Positions 46,142 through 56,715 of a DNA stretch of 64,000 nt are shown here, in pieces. Position 1 is the first letter of the stretch. Every line of letters begins with the position of its first letter. The notes beneath the pieces are model-generated. The model saw only the letters and a list, made by a program, of their open reading frames with translations, had not been told where the DNA came from and made no database searches. Position numbers and translations under genes: made by a program. Where the stretch lies: positions 8,656,321 through 8,720,320 of the forward strand of contig CM063109.1 of assembly GCA_031841125.1 (NCBI GenBank). Reading direction: 5' to 3'. Source of the stretch: Acanthococcus lagerstroemiae (lineage: Eukaryota; Arthropoda; Insecta; Hemiptera; Eriococcidae).

Positions 46142-48255
46142 TTAATTTAGGGAAGAAAAAAGAGAAAAAATGAAGTATTTATGGTCTATTGTGGAGTGCC
46201 GTTCTCTAAAACTTGCGTGTTCTTGACTTTGTTGTTCATCTAAGAAAATCTTGCTTGCATTTGATGTAGAACTCCTGGATCTGTAATTTGACATACCTGT
46301 ATTGTCGCATTTTTTTAATTGTAGGATAATCTGTACTTCTTTCCATTGCGTTGGAATTTTTTCTTGGTCGACTATTGTATTGAGTAGTTTTGTCAGAAAG
46401 GGAGCAATTGAAGAACTCTTTTCCAAAGTGACCTGAGTCAGTTTTTGTAAAAAGTGAGTTAAACGCGCCATCTGGTAGTACGAAATGGAAGCTATCGAAG
46501 GCAGGTTTCAGTATCTTCCAACCTACTTTTGTTGCAGCGTTACCAGCGATTAAAAAAGTGACTTGCTTCCAAAGTGACCTAAGTCGAGGTACGTTTTAGC
46601 TTCCAAAATGGCCTGACCTGTTTACTCTACACAGTCCACCATATAGCTGCAAAGGCAAGCTGCGAAGTCAAAAATAAAGTTTTTTACAAGGATTTCATCC
46701 GGAAAAATTTTTTTTTATTTTCCCAACATTACGAGTGGTTAGAAAAAAGAAAAAAGATTCATGATGGCTTTCAACAAATGGCAGCGTACTGGGATTTACA
46801 ACAAGAGAAACCACATTACAGCATTTCTGAGTCCAATTTGTTCTTCCAAAGTGACCTAAATCACGAAGTTGTCAACTGTAATGGCTTATTGCACATGAAA
46901 TACGAATTCTTCACGAACGCTCTTATCAGTACTCTTAGACAAACCCCTGAAAAACATTTTTAAACTTTTGCCTTTTTGAATACGCCATCACTTTGGGAGC
47001 TCCGCAGTTTTTTCATTTTTCTGACGAATCACTTTTTCTGACGTAGGTCACTTCGGAAAAGAATTTCAAGCTTTTTCGTATTGACAAGCTCTCCACCTCC
47101 AAGACTGGTGGGGAAAAGTCCGTGCCTTCTGCTATACCGCCAGCTTTCCCCTTCTCCTTATTTTCCCCTCCATCGTGAAATTCTTATGGAATTTTGCAGC
47201 TGTTTGAGTTATTTTCCTTTGATCATATTCCAGATGCCCATTAGTATTTTTCATTTTCAATTTTTTTTCAGTTTTTTTTTTGTTGGGGGGGGGGAGTTAG
47301 TTTTTAATATTTGTAATAGATTTTGATCCTCCCAATATTTCTTGGATATTTTCAGTTTCAAAGTGCTGAATATCTCTCCTAATTCTTTGCTTGACTGGTT
47401 TTTTAATCTTCAAAAATTCGGGGTTTTCTGTAGTAGATTTATTACATATTTTACTCGTAGTGTTCCTTTTTTCAGTCAAGTCTCTGGTCTCTTGAAATTT
47501 TGTTATCGGTTTTATTTTGGCGGCTATTTTTCAGTTTGCTATTTAATGGTTCTTTAAGTATCTTTTTAAATTTGTCGTAGGATTCCAGAGTTTTTATAAT
47601 GTTTTCCGGCAGTTTGGCTTTTAGAGTATTTTCTACTTTTATTTACAAGTTATCTGCAATGCATTCCCGAATTATAGAATTTTAGCTTACCTTGCTCTTA
47701 CTAATATTTTTAAATTTTATTCTTGTAGGAATTTTCAGAGTAGTTCAAGGTTGCGAGGCAACTTACATGAGTACTATGGGCATATCATTGATTAGAATAA
47801 AATCAATTTCTTTCTTGGTAATGCAATCAAGTGATTTCCAAATCCATTTTCTTGCCTTTTTCTTTTTTTAAAGAATGTTTTAGCTATCTTTATTCTGTTC
47901 GTTTCTGCAAATATTAGCATTCCTACACCATTTTCATTGGTTTTTTTGCTGGAAGTAAATTTTCCTATGATTTTTGAACTTGATGCCTCTAGCCCAGACT
48001 TCCATTACCATCACCTATTACAGTATTATAATATTCTTTCTCTAGTGTTTCTAAAAGAAAGTTGTGAGAAGTTTCCGTTGGTTTAGGGTTAACTTGCTAT
48101 GTTGGAGCATAAATCTGTATTATTGTAATTTTAGTTTCGTTCCCAATGTTTATTTTTAAAATACTTATTCTTTTCGAAATCTTCCTGACCTCAGAGACTA
48201 TTTTTAAAATTGAATTGTGGATATAAAAACCTGCTCCACGAAAGCCAGTAGCACT
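46142..48255 (-). pseudogene. RTE-like retrotransposon, antisense: endonuclease, linker and RT start
   Basis: On the minus strand the order is endonuclease, linker, RT. At 48248-47980 is GAGFYIHNSILKIVSEVRK, ITIIQIYAPT and NTVIGDGNGSLG, the APE-type endonuclease with the GDFN motif degraded to GDGN. At about 47790-47840 are traces of 'EIDFILINDMPI'. At 47450-47310 is a charged linker, PVKQRIRRDIQHFETENIQ. At 46400-46150 is APFLTKLLNTIVDQEKIPTQ, NYRSRSSTSNASKIF and FRERHSTIDHKYF, RT domains 1-2 with an internal deletion. An insertion with inverted ends interrupts it at about 46417-47065. The rest of RT is absent. Confidence 0.85.
46417..47065. mobile_element. About 650-bp MITE inside the antisense RTE copy
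   Basis: The left end 'cttttccaaagtgacctgag' is mirrored by the right end 'tgacgtaggtcacttcggaaaag', and the symmetry continues with 'cagtttttgt' and 'ctttttctga'. The motif 'ccaaagtgacctaagtc' occurs three further times inside. Non-coding. The target duplication is unclear. Confidence 0.7.
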
Positions 48256-48263
48256 GCCTATAT

Positions 48264-49190
48264 GGGTCATTCTTCAAAAATGTTGATATTTCAGGTATGT
48301 TTTTTCATGGAGGAAAGTAGGGGATATTTTAACTTCTTTGATGAGAGTTATTCAGAGGCGTTGTGTACAACATATTAGTAAGATTGGGCAGACAGTGAGG
48401 GGATTCTGTATTTTGGCATAGCAATCAAAATGGTGAATGCCATCCTGAAGGACACATGAAAAAGTCCATACCGAAACACAGTAGCGAACAAAAAGTGTTC
48501 TACTATCGATTAGTAGATTCCAGAACAAAAAATTATGTGGAGAGTTGATAGAGGCACACTAACCCACTAATTAGACGCAATTATTTTTGGATAATGGACG
48601 TTTGTCGTTGCATAAAGATGACCATGCCAAAGGACACATTTTTTGTTTAACTCTTAATTTGAGACAGCAGTATGCGAATGCACGAGTCTTGCCACAAAAA
48701 AACTGAGATTTGATGTGCGGAACGTATTGCTACAATTTGACCATTAATTGCGACCGAGAAAATATTGTGAAACGCCTGTTCTGTGATTGGTTGAAAAAGA
48801 GCCATGTCGATGGACAAAAAATAGAGGGACAATTTTTAAAGCTGGCCATACTGACTCCCACCCTGCGAAGATGCGATTTCAGTATTACCTTATGATTCTT
48901 TCATCCAAAGTAGCATTACGTTGTCAGTTTGTTCTAATATACAGCTTGAAAATTTAGAAGAAAAAAAATAATGAAAATCGTTCGAGGGACAGCCATTCTG
49001 ACGGACATTTGAGCATATTTTGTCAAATTTGACCCATTAAAAGTGGATCAAGCTTTCTTCTGAAAGCTTGAAAAAGTAGAACTGAGTGATATCTATCAAC
49101 GAAAAAAACAAAACAAAATGGCCGTATCATTAATAGCTTGTTAGATAACTGGCTGGGGACTGATATCAACGTTTTCGAAGAATAACCCCT
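48264..49190. mobile_element. About 925-bp TIR element, 'gggtcattcttcaaaaatgttgatat' ends
   Basis: The left end 'gggtcattcttcaaaaatgt' and the reverse complement of the right end 'ggggttattcttcgaaaacg' match, followed in both by 'ttgatat'. 'tatat' occurs outside the left end and 'tatatt' outside the right, so the duplication may be TA-rich. A truncated inverted copy lies at 11570-11975. No recognisable transposase; ORFs are short. Confidence 0.78.
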
Positions 49191-49299
49191 ATATTACGTA
49201 TAAAGGTAATTTCCATTGACTCTTTTTTCTTCTTTTTTTTCCCCTCCAAATTTACGAGTTTCTGCTGGTCCTTGAACAAACTAAACAAAACCAAAATCG

Positions 49300-49527
49300 A
49301 TGGTACCTTATTCGAAGAATTTTTTGATCGTCATCGTGTACTTGGCTACCGCCTCACTTGATCTGACGTCAAGTAACCCGTTTGTCTATCAACAAATTTA
49401 CGGAGCGGTGGATGTCGATGAAAAAGAAATCGGCGTGCGTGCTTCTTGTTCTATAACTGGGAGAAATGGTGCGAAAAAATTTCCCAAGACTAACCGGAAA
49501 GCCGGAAATGGGAAACGAAGTAACTAA
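49300..49527 (+). CDS. Candidate small secreted protein, 75 aa, unrecognised
   Basis: An uninterrupted ATG-to-TAA frame of 75 codons. The N-terminus MVPYSKNFLIVIVYLATASL has a short positive region, a hydrophobic core and small residues, as in a signal peptide with cleavage perhaps after ATA or TAS. The mature part is polar, with one Cys and a basic C-terminus (KKFPKTNRKAGNGKRSN), including a KR pair. A TATA-like 'tataaag' lies at 49200 and 'aataaa' at 49701. It sits in the bun intron on the same strand, just right of a TIR element. No known family recognised. It may be a chance ORF; I treat it as a candidate only. Confidence 0.3.
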   Translation: MVPYSKNFLIVIVYLATASLDLTSSNPFVYQQIYGAVDVDEKEIGVRASCSITGRNGAKKFPKTNRKAGNGKRSN

Positions 49528-49797
49528 GACACAATCGACTAATGGAATCGCATTTTATGATGAGAAATTTTAGGATGAAAGCTACGTTCAAATTTTACGA
49601 TCAATTATATACTTGCGTGCTCGTTCGTCTGGCACTAAAAGAGAAACTGAAGGCGAAGGTTGCAGTTCGAAGCTGCAAAATTTCGTAAAATTCCGTTAGA
49701 ATAAACAGTTATTACCATCAGGTATGAAAAGCTGATGGTAGTGATGTACTGGCACGTTTAGATGTTGGTGGTGATGTGCAGAGAAGTTTTCTCGTGT

Positions 49798-50150
49798 TTT
49801 GAAGAGTTGATGATAAATGTGATAAGAGTTTCTTAATAGGAAGAGTTCAGATATGGGTTAAATATGCCTAAAACCATGAAAGTGTTTTCTAAAATCGAAA
49901 CAGTACACGGAGATGAAATTTCCTGGGGAACCCGATTTCGGAGGTACATTCGTGCAGGAAGATCTTTTCTTGCTTTGATGAGTTGGTGATATATGTGACA
50001 GAAAACTATGAATCCAAATATGATTACAAACGTGAAAGGTGGTTTCCTGTGTAAAATTGAAATAGTATAGTATGCAGATAAAATTTCCTGGAGAAACCGA
50101 GCTTTGAAGTACGTTGAACCCCCTGAAAAGAAAAGCTTTGCTAACATCAC
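49798..50150. repeat. Two-copy diverged tandem duplication, about 177-bp unit
   Basis: 'tttgaagagttgatgataaa' near 49798 corresponds to 'tttgatgagttggtgatata' near 49974. Downstream 'gatgaaatttcctggggaac' corresponds to 'gataaaatttcctggagaaa'. A third partial unit may follow to about 50240. Not recognisably coding. Confidence 0.7.
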
Positions 50151-50701
50151 TGATGATTCTTATATTGATAAGGAAGCCATCCCAGTAAAGTTGGTTGACA
50201 AGGAAATTTTGCTTCAAACAAAATCTTCCTGGGCTGTACCTGTAACGCTGCTGCGAATATCCGTGTCGTTCTGAATAGAATTTTAGATTCCCGGCCATTT
50301 CTAAATTTTTTAATATAGCGCCATAAAACACTTCAATTTTGGCGTAACTTCTTCCATATAGGTACTATAAGACGTGGGTTTTGTATTTACTCTGGAGTGC
50401 TGAACAAACTATATACGAGTAATAAATGCTGCACACCCGAACATGCCCTCGAACTGCTTCGAACGGAAATTTCAATACGGCTCATTTATTAGATGACTGT
50501 TGCATGCATTTATCTTGTGCATTATTGCATCGTGTACGGTGGATAATAAAAATGATTCACTTCATAGAGCCGTATTAGTTGCCTCTATAAATATATACAC
50601 GGTTGGCGTCGCTGGTTCGATGGAAAATCTCTGCAGTAACACATGTAACGTCACGTCACGTCGTCATGCTCTCATGTATGCGACGAATCTCGTGTTGTAT
50701 G
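50151..50701. other. Intronic, no gene seen
   Basis: AT-rich unique sequence. The 137-codon frame at 50500-50913 runs through an hAT remnant and a Jockey fragment, so it is not a real gene. Confidence 0.45.
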
Positions 50702-50812
50702 CAGTATTAGACAAAATGATTTTTTGTCATTTTGTTAGACGAGCATTTCATCTTTTTTTTTTGTTACGTCATGAGTGTTATTATCTTCAGCGTTCTGTCA
50801 TTTTGTTTTTCC
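50702..50812 (+). mobile_element. Truncated copy of the CAGTATT/TGTCATTTTGT hAT-like family
   Basis: 'cagtattagacaaaatgatt', then 'tttgtcattttgttagacga' and 'gtcatgagtgtta' match the left parts of 16452-16849 and 57819-58964. The right end is missing; the Jockey fragment follows closely. Confidence 0.75.
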
Positions 50813-50864
50813 ATAGATGTGCCCCGCATATCTGTATTTCAATTGTTTTATTTTGTACTCTATA

Positions 50865-51120
50865 TTCCTTAACAACTGGCTGGAGCATATCCGGTCGAAA
50901 AGAAATCTGCTAAACCTGCTTCTTCGCAAATATTTTTGGCTGATAGGACCTGAATCCTCGCTCAAATTAGAAGCCAAAATGCAAATCTACACGGCCATCT
51001 TTCGCCCCTCCTGGCCCTACGGATGCGAGCTGTGGGGCACAACAGCAAAATCCAAGCAGCTGATCTGGTGCCCCGTGGTACATGACCAACGAACAGTTGA
51101 GAAATGACCTCAAGCTTCCC
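50865..51120 (+). pseudogene. Jockey-like non-LTR retrotransposon RT fragment
   Basis: From about 50870 the frame reads WLEHIRSKRNLLNLLLRKY, FWLIGPESSLKLEAKMQIY and TAIFRPSWPYGCELWGTTAK. After a frameshift near 51065 comes APWYMTNEQLRNDLKLPPI. This order (HI..KR..LN..LR…L…YK.I..P.W.YG..LWG…APWY..N..LH.DL) is characteristic of the Jockey clade C-terminal RT region. Truncated at both ends, with a deletion around the frameshift. Confidence 0.88.
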
Positions 51121-51240
51121 CCAATAGACCAGTTTTGTGATTACGTCACACGATGTGTTTACTACTCTTGGTTACGGTTAGAATAGTACCCGTCTTTTTT
51201 CGTGCGAACATATTGATTCCCATAAGAACAAGTTACCTCG
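51121..51240 (+). repeat. Interspersed repeat with a direct copy at 56950-57050
   Basis: 'accagttttgtgattacgtc' and 'tttttcgtgcgaacatattg' here correspond to 'accagttctgcgtgacgtca' and 'tttttcgtgcggacgtattg' at 56950-57030. Both continue with 'a(t/c)tc(c/t)cataagaa'. Same orientation, diverged. Confidence 0.7.
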
Positions 51241-51608
51241 CAGATAGCGAGGTAGTAAGAGGGTGTTTGCTTAAGCTGAAAAAATTTCAGCTTCCAACTT
51301 CTGGCTTCTCAAAATTATCCTAAAACTGCAAACACTTCCGGCTTCTCCGCATCCCTGGTGTTGTTGTGCCAACTTCCTACACTGGTATTGATAAAAACAA
51401 AACCAAATCTGAAATGTTAAAGCTTTGAAGCTAATATTCAGACACAGTACCAACGTCTATGCGATGAAACAAATATACGCCACGAACGCCAGAATGAGAA
51501 TCTGTTGAGGTTAGCATCTCTCATCTTCCTCAGTTCTTTTGATTGATCGATTATTTCTGATAAATAGATTATTTATAGCTAATCGAATACGTAAGTTAAT
51601 GGATTGTA
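51241..51608. other. Intronic, no gene seen
   Basis: No coding or element recognised. Confidence 0.45.
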
Positions 51609-52363
51609 CAGTAGACTCCCGATTATCCGCCCTCCGGATTATCCGTTTAACCAAGGGCGGATAATCCAAAATCTCACTAAAATCACAACTTTAGTCCTTA
51701 GCACTGATGATGATGATGATGATGAAGAAGACTAGTAGGAGGAACACCTGGATTAAGATTAAAGCTGCTTACAAGTATTTGGGACCCCGATAGCCTAGCC
51801 GGAAAATTCTTTTCGTTTCTGTTCCCTTCCAACATCCACTGCTTAGAAAAAAGCTAATTCTCAAAATTCGGCCGCCCTTCGAAATTGGCCGCTCCAAGTC
51901 GGTGCTTGTTGTGCCTGCAAGTAAAGCCAGAGCTGATACGGATTATGACGATGCTTTTTCAGCGCTGGACAAGTCGCTGAAGTTTAATGAACAACAGCCA
52001 GCAATCACTGCTCAAGATTATGAAATTCAGAAAAAGAAAGTGAAGAAATTATGCCGATGAAGAGCGGCATATCATGAAGAAGCAAACAAAAATTACTGAT
52101 TTTTTAAAAAAGAAATGACTTTCCTCAATTCTTTCTTTTACAGTATTGGCTTTTTACCCGTCCACTGACTACAGAAGCTAAAACAGTCGATTTTTTTATT
52201 TTTAATATTGAAGTTTTTTTTGTATAAAATAACTTATTACCTCACGTACCCAATACAATAAAAATCATTCCCTCATTTCTCAGTATCTTTTTATCAAAAT
52301 TACATGTTTTCAGATTATGCGCCCCAGCTTAAGCCTCAATTAGGGTGGATAATTGGAAGTTTG
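51609..52363 (+). mobile_element. pogo/Tigger-like DNA transposon, internally deleted
   Basis: The left end 'cagtagactcccgattatcc' preceded by TA (51607-51608) is the typical terminus of pogo-group Tc1/mariner elements, repeated internally as 'ggattatccg…gcggataatc'. The right end 'ggtggataattggaagtttg' followed by TA (52364-52365) is its diverged mirror. Between them remains the transposase C-terminus: DYDDAFSALDKSLKFNEQQ, then in another frame MKKQTKITDFLKKK and a TGA at 52118, the usual '…ITDFFK' tail of this group. The catalytic core is deleted. A (GAT)n run lies at 51702-51722. Confidence 0.85.
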
Positions 52364-54067
52364 TATCTGATTAATTTGTTTGACTCGTCATGGGCTTCCC
52401 ATTCCTCGAGAATGACTTCTCTGAGAAAACTTCCAATTGCTTCTTTCCTGTAGAGAGAAAAGGTAAGGAGGGCCCTTCTCGGTATTTTTGGGCTCCAATA
52501 TAGACTTTTGCCCTCTTTCTGCTTCGTGAGCAAGCTGTCTCATGTTTTCTGCGTTCCTTCCTTCCTTAGCGCTGAGCAATTAACCAATCGGTAAATCGAG
52601 TTTTCTAAATTAGAAAAAGAACCCCCGCCTATCTGGTTCAAGGATGTGCAGGGGAAGGAGGTATGATGGAAACTTCTAGATTATTTTTATCAACTAGCAA
52701 TCGAAGACATCCTTAGCCAACATCTGCTTGCACAATGAAGAAATGTACTTGGAAATTTAAGCAGCCCGACGATTCAAAGTGGGAAACTGGAGACATCAGT
52801 TGGGAGAACTGATAGCTTAATTAATGAATAAAAAAATGTATTTTATTTTTTTTGTTTTTATTCACTATTTAATAGAAAATAAATCTTTCTTACATAGTTA
52901 ACAACTTTGTAAGACTCTTTTTTTGAATTCGACGTTTTGGGAAGATTGAAAAATTATATTTTCGCCCCTCTCCTCCATCTGCGAAGTCGCCTTGGTATAT
53001 TTCTAGTTTGCTGACTATATAGCCGCCTGTCCATCTTGGACTCTGTAGTTAGGCAGGGGTAGCACAACATAATTTCGAGAGGTGGTCGACTCGCATTACT
53101 TTTCGCAGGGATATTATAGACCCCTCGTCGGACACACTAATTATTCAGTAAATATATTAGAAGGGAGAAATGTGATGCACTTAAGGTTGGAACTAGCATA
53201 GCTCTTCCCCTTTACACCGCAAATAAAAATTGAGTTACGGTTAAAAACTACAATATACCAGCTAACTTTGGTTGTTAGTTAGAAATTTTTAAACTAAGTT
53301 GAGAATGATATAAGGCGATTTTAGAAAGTGGTCATCTTGCTCCTCATTTCTTCATGGGGGCAAGATGACTGAACGATGAGGCAAGATGACCACTCCTAAA
53401 TATTTGTAAAAAAACAGGTCGTTTATTATTTGTCTAAACTTAGCTAGTATCTTGTAGTATTTAATCATAACTTAAAGATCTATCTACTGGTGTAAAGGAG
53501 AGATGGTGTGGGGGTTCAAATCTTTAGTGCGTCACCTTGCCCTCTTCTATGTAAAATTAAATCATAAGGACTGTTTTCACGTGATAGACTTCACAACGAA
53601 ACTGGATGAAACTTCGTAAAAAGAATACGTTTGGTAGTTCTCTTGATAATTTGCATTAGTCTTACCAAATAAAAAACGCAAAACAGAAAAAAAAACAATA
53701 CCTCCATGCGTCATCTTGCCCCCCTCCCATGCTCTATAAGCGACAAAACCTAAAGAAAATCCTTTCTGCCACAGATAAAATGCGGCTGGAAGTTCAGTAT
53801 TAATCTGAATTTATAAATCAACTTCTGACTTATTTATTTATTTATTTACTGCCTTGATTAGAGATTGCGTCCCTTAGTAAGTGAGTCGCTGCATAATCTG
53901 CCCACCGTGAGGTAAAGGCTTCTGTCACCCTCATCCAAATTTTCCTCTCCCTATGAGTTGTTCCCCAGCCAGGGCCAAGGTTTTCAGAAATTCATCTACC
54001 CATCGGGTAGCTGGTCGTCCTGGATTCCTTTCTCTGTCCAAGGGGAAACATATTCCATAGAATGCAA
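52364..54067. other. Intronic, no gene seen
   Basis: AT-rich. The motif 'gcaagatgac' recurs at 53349 and 53384, with related 'cttgcccccctcc' on the other strand near 53712. This suggests a diverged element whose ends I could not fix. No coding recognised. Confidence 0.4.
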
Positions 54068-54372
54068 GCAAAGTTCCATTTTGTCCGCTACGCTCCGCAG
54101 AGCACGCTGCGCTCCATATTTTTTGGCGCGCTCATTTTTTGGACGCTACTACGTTCACTGGACAATGACATTCTCATGTCGGCGCAGTCCGCGAAGCTGA
54201 CATGAAAATGCTCTCCTGCGTTGCAGACTTGTCTGCAAGATGATGTTCTAGCAGAGTGTAGTGTTCGCAGGTTAGAATAAGGAACATGATGCTCGTAAGG
54301 GAATACAGGCTGATACAAGGAGTATGGTACTCGCAGGCGAATGAAGTGTTGAGCCAGCCAGTCAGTAGTTTA
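54068..54372 (+). repeat. Inverted copy of the 35462-35775 element
   Basis: Contains 'tccgctacgctccgcagagc', 'gctccatattttttggcgcg', 'gcagacttgtctgcaagatg' and 'gggaatacaggctgatacaa'. These are reverse complements of the landmarks in the 35.5-kb copy. Confidence 0.85.
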
Positions 54373-54735
54373 TTATTATTATTATTATTTTTCGTAACGC
54401 TCTTTTCGTCACGCTTCAAAGTAACGCTGTTTTCCATTGTGTGCCAAAGTAAAGACATAAAAATGACAGAATTTCCATGGAAATGATAATTCCTTTTCGT
54501 AACTCTTTTTCGTTCCTCCTCAAAAGTAACGTTTTTTCCGTTTGTGTCATACACATGGCTGGAATGTGCCAAAGTAAAGACAAGAAAATGTCAAAATAAA
54601 TTTCCATGGAAATGATTATTTCATTCCTCCTTACATGTAACGCGTAAAACTTCACGCGTAAAAGTAACGTTTCTCCGGGTTGTGCGCCAAAGTAAAGACA
54701 TGAAAATGTCAAAAAACTCGGTGTTTCCATTCTCA
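54371..54735. repeat. (ATT)n run plus three-unit minisatellite, about 120-bp unit
   Basis: After 'ttattattattattattatt' come three units, each with 'aaagtaacg', 'tttttccgtttgtg'-like sequence, 'tgccaaagtaaagacatgaa', 'aatgtcaaa', and in the first two 'atttccatggaaatgat'. The palindromic 'atttccatggaaat' also occurs in the arrays at 16.2, 26.3 and 27.2 kb. Confidence 0.8.
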
Positions 54736-56084
54736 ACAATGGCTTGTCAAGAATTACCCCCGAGTGAAGGGGAGGATTAAATGGATCACAAATTTGGCCA
54801 GTTAGAAAGAAAGAAACTCTGCTCCAGCTTGATGACCATGTGTAGTGACGAAGATGTAGCAATGCTCAACATGGACGGCTCTCTATAACCGAGTTCAGGA
54901 CCATAATTTCGGAATTTCGCTTTATAATACATTTCTGTGTCCACGCTTCACCTGTTCACCGAAACAGCTCGACGTTCTAAATGAAACGACAGAAATTAAA
55001 CGATTAACATAGACAACTACGAAATAACCTCATCGTTTTTACTTCGGAACGAACACATAAACATGTTTTCCATTGAAAATAACACGCATTCAATTGAGAG
55101 CAGGAGGAAAATAGCGCCTTCCTGTTTCAAATTTTCGCGATTACCGCAGGTGACTAGATCAAAATATTACCCACGAATGCGTAAAATGGCACTCGTTCGA
55201 GTATTACGAGATGCTGCGGCAAAGTTCACTTCAGACATGTAAATTTCTTTGTAAATTTCGAATTCGAAGATCGTGAAACGAAGATATTTTTCAACCATTT
55301 CCGAAACGATAATCGAATACCACTTTGGGTGTTCAAGGAGCACAATCAAGAGCTTTGCGGATGCAGTCAGTCCACATATGTCGAGCACGTATCTTTTTAT
55401 TGACATTGCTCTAGTCCACTCATGGGCCTATTTCCTTCGCCAGCCGATAAAAGTTGAAAAGAACATTTTTAAAACCAAAATATCGGTGGCAAGTGTGTGC
55501 AGTACAAATATATCATCCAGAAGGTCACGAGGAACCTGACTTCATATTATATAAATCGTACGATGCGTGTGAACTCATCAAACATAGAGATTGTCGACCA
55601 TCAAGCTGGCTGAGTGAGCTGCAGCGTAATTTACTCGAGCACTTCCATTAGTTTTCCTCGACGTTTATTCAGACGTATAACAATTAACGAAATGATGAAG
55701 CGTAAATTAGAGCGTCGAGATACTCCGTCGATTTGTCGTCTAATAAATATATCAATCCGATTATCGAGGTCCCGTCGACCTCCGAATATCGAGTAAGAAG
55801 CGAAACGTGACGATTTATCGAAGATCGAACACGTGTAGGGTCTGATTTCATAGCTTTCACTTATTCATCGAGGGGGCCGGAACCAGTAGAGGAATCAGTG
55901 TTCAAACTGAGTACGGATGGACGAAAACAGGATGCTCGAAAATTCTGAAACTGGAAACTTAAGATCGAATCGAACACGAGAGTGTTAGTTCCAGATAACT
56001 TTCAGTCGATTGTGAGTCGGAAAAATCACTTCAGATCATTTTTGATACGATATGGCAGAAGCTCAACAGCGTACTAGAGCAATT
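54736..56084. other. Intronic, no gene seen; unique-looking
   Basis: Between about 55000 and 55860 I see no similarity to the repeats in this window, and CpG is more frequent ('tcgatttgtcgtctaataaa', 'cgaggtcccgtcgacctccg'). ORFs at 55273-55800 are not recognised. This is a candidate for intronic regulatory DNA. Confidence 0.35.
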
Positions 56085-56715
56085 TTTTAGAACTTTAGAG
56101 TAAGAGGGGAAAGGGATTAGAGTTCAGGGTCACTGGTTAAACCACCTAAGGTTTGCAGACGACATTGTAATTCTCGCTAAGGATTTTGAGAAAATGGAAA
56201 AAAATGACGAAAGAACTAAATAATGCAAGCCAAGAGTTTGGACTTTCTATGAATTTATAAAAAACAAAATTTATGTCAAACAAAGCAGGGGAGAAGGAAC
56301 TATGGCTAGAAGGAGAAAAAAAATTAACAGAGTAGAGGAGTACAAATACTTAGGACAAATCACTTCATTTAACAATAAGATGGGCCAAATCATTAGTGCA
56401 AGAATATCGAATGGCTGGAAATCTTTCTGGGTACAAAAACATATTCTAAAATGTAAAATGAAAATTATGCTCGAAACAAAAATCTTGGAAAGTTGTGTAG
56501 TCCCCACCCTGACATACAGACGTCAGACATGGTCGCTAACGAAAAAACAAACCGAACATCTGGAAGAAACATATAATTCAATGCTCAGAAGTATGCTGGG
56601 GATCAGGTTTGAGGATAGGGTGAAAATGAGTTCCATCAGGAAGCAAACGAGGTTAAGGAATATATTTTTTTTCACACTATTATTTGGGACTGCACGATTC
56701 ATTGCATTTACCAAA
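56085..56715 (+). pseudogene. RTE-like retrotransposon RT C-terminal fragment
   Basis: At about 56130-56200 the protein reads WLNHLRFADDIVILAKDFE, with the catalytic FADD intact. The 56302-56670 frame continues INRVEEYKYLGQITSFNNK, NGWKSFWVQKHILKCKMKI, ILESCVVPTLTYRRQTWSL and NSMLRSMLGIRFEDRVKMS. This is the same family as the copies at 39365 and 41535. It has at least one upstream frameshift and stop, and ends near 56670 by truncation. Confidence 0.87.

Noticed and set aside
46142..46471. Minus-strand ORF as a host gene
   Set aside because: Its LTKLLN…IPTQWKEV…NYR…HSTIDH pattern is RTE reverse transcriptase with an internal deletion.
50500..50913. 137-codon plus-strand ORF
   Set aside because: It crosses unrelated sequence, a hAT-like fragment and the start of a Jockey fragment; not a coherent protein.
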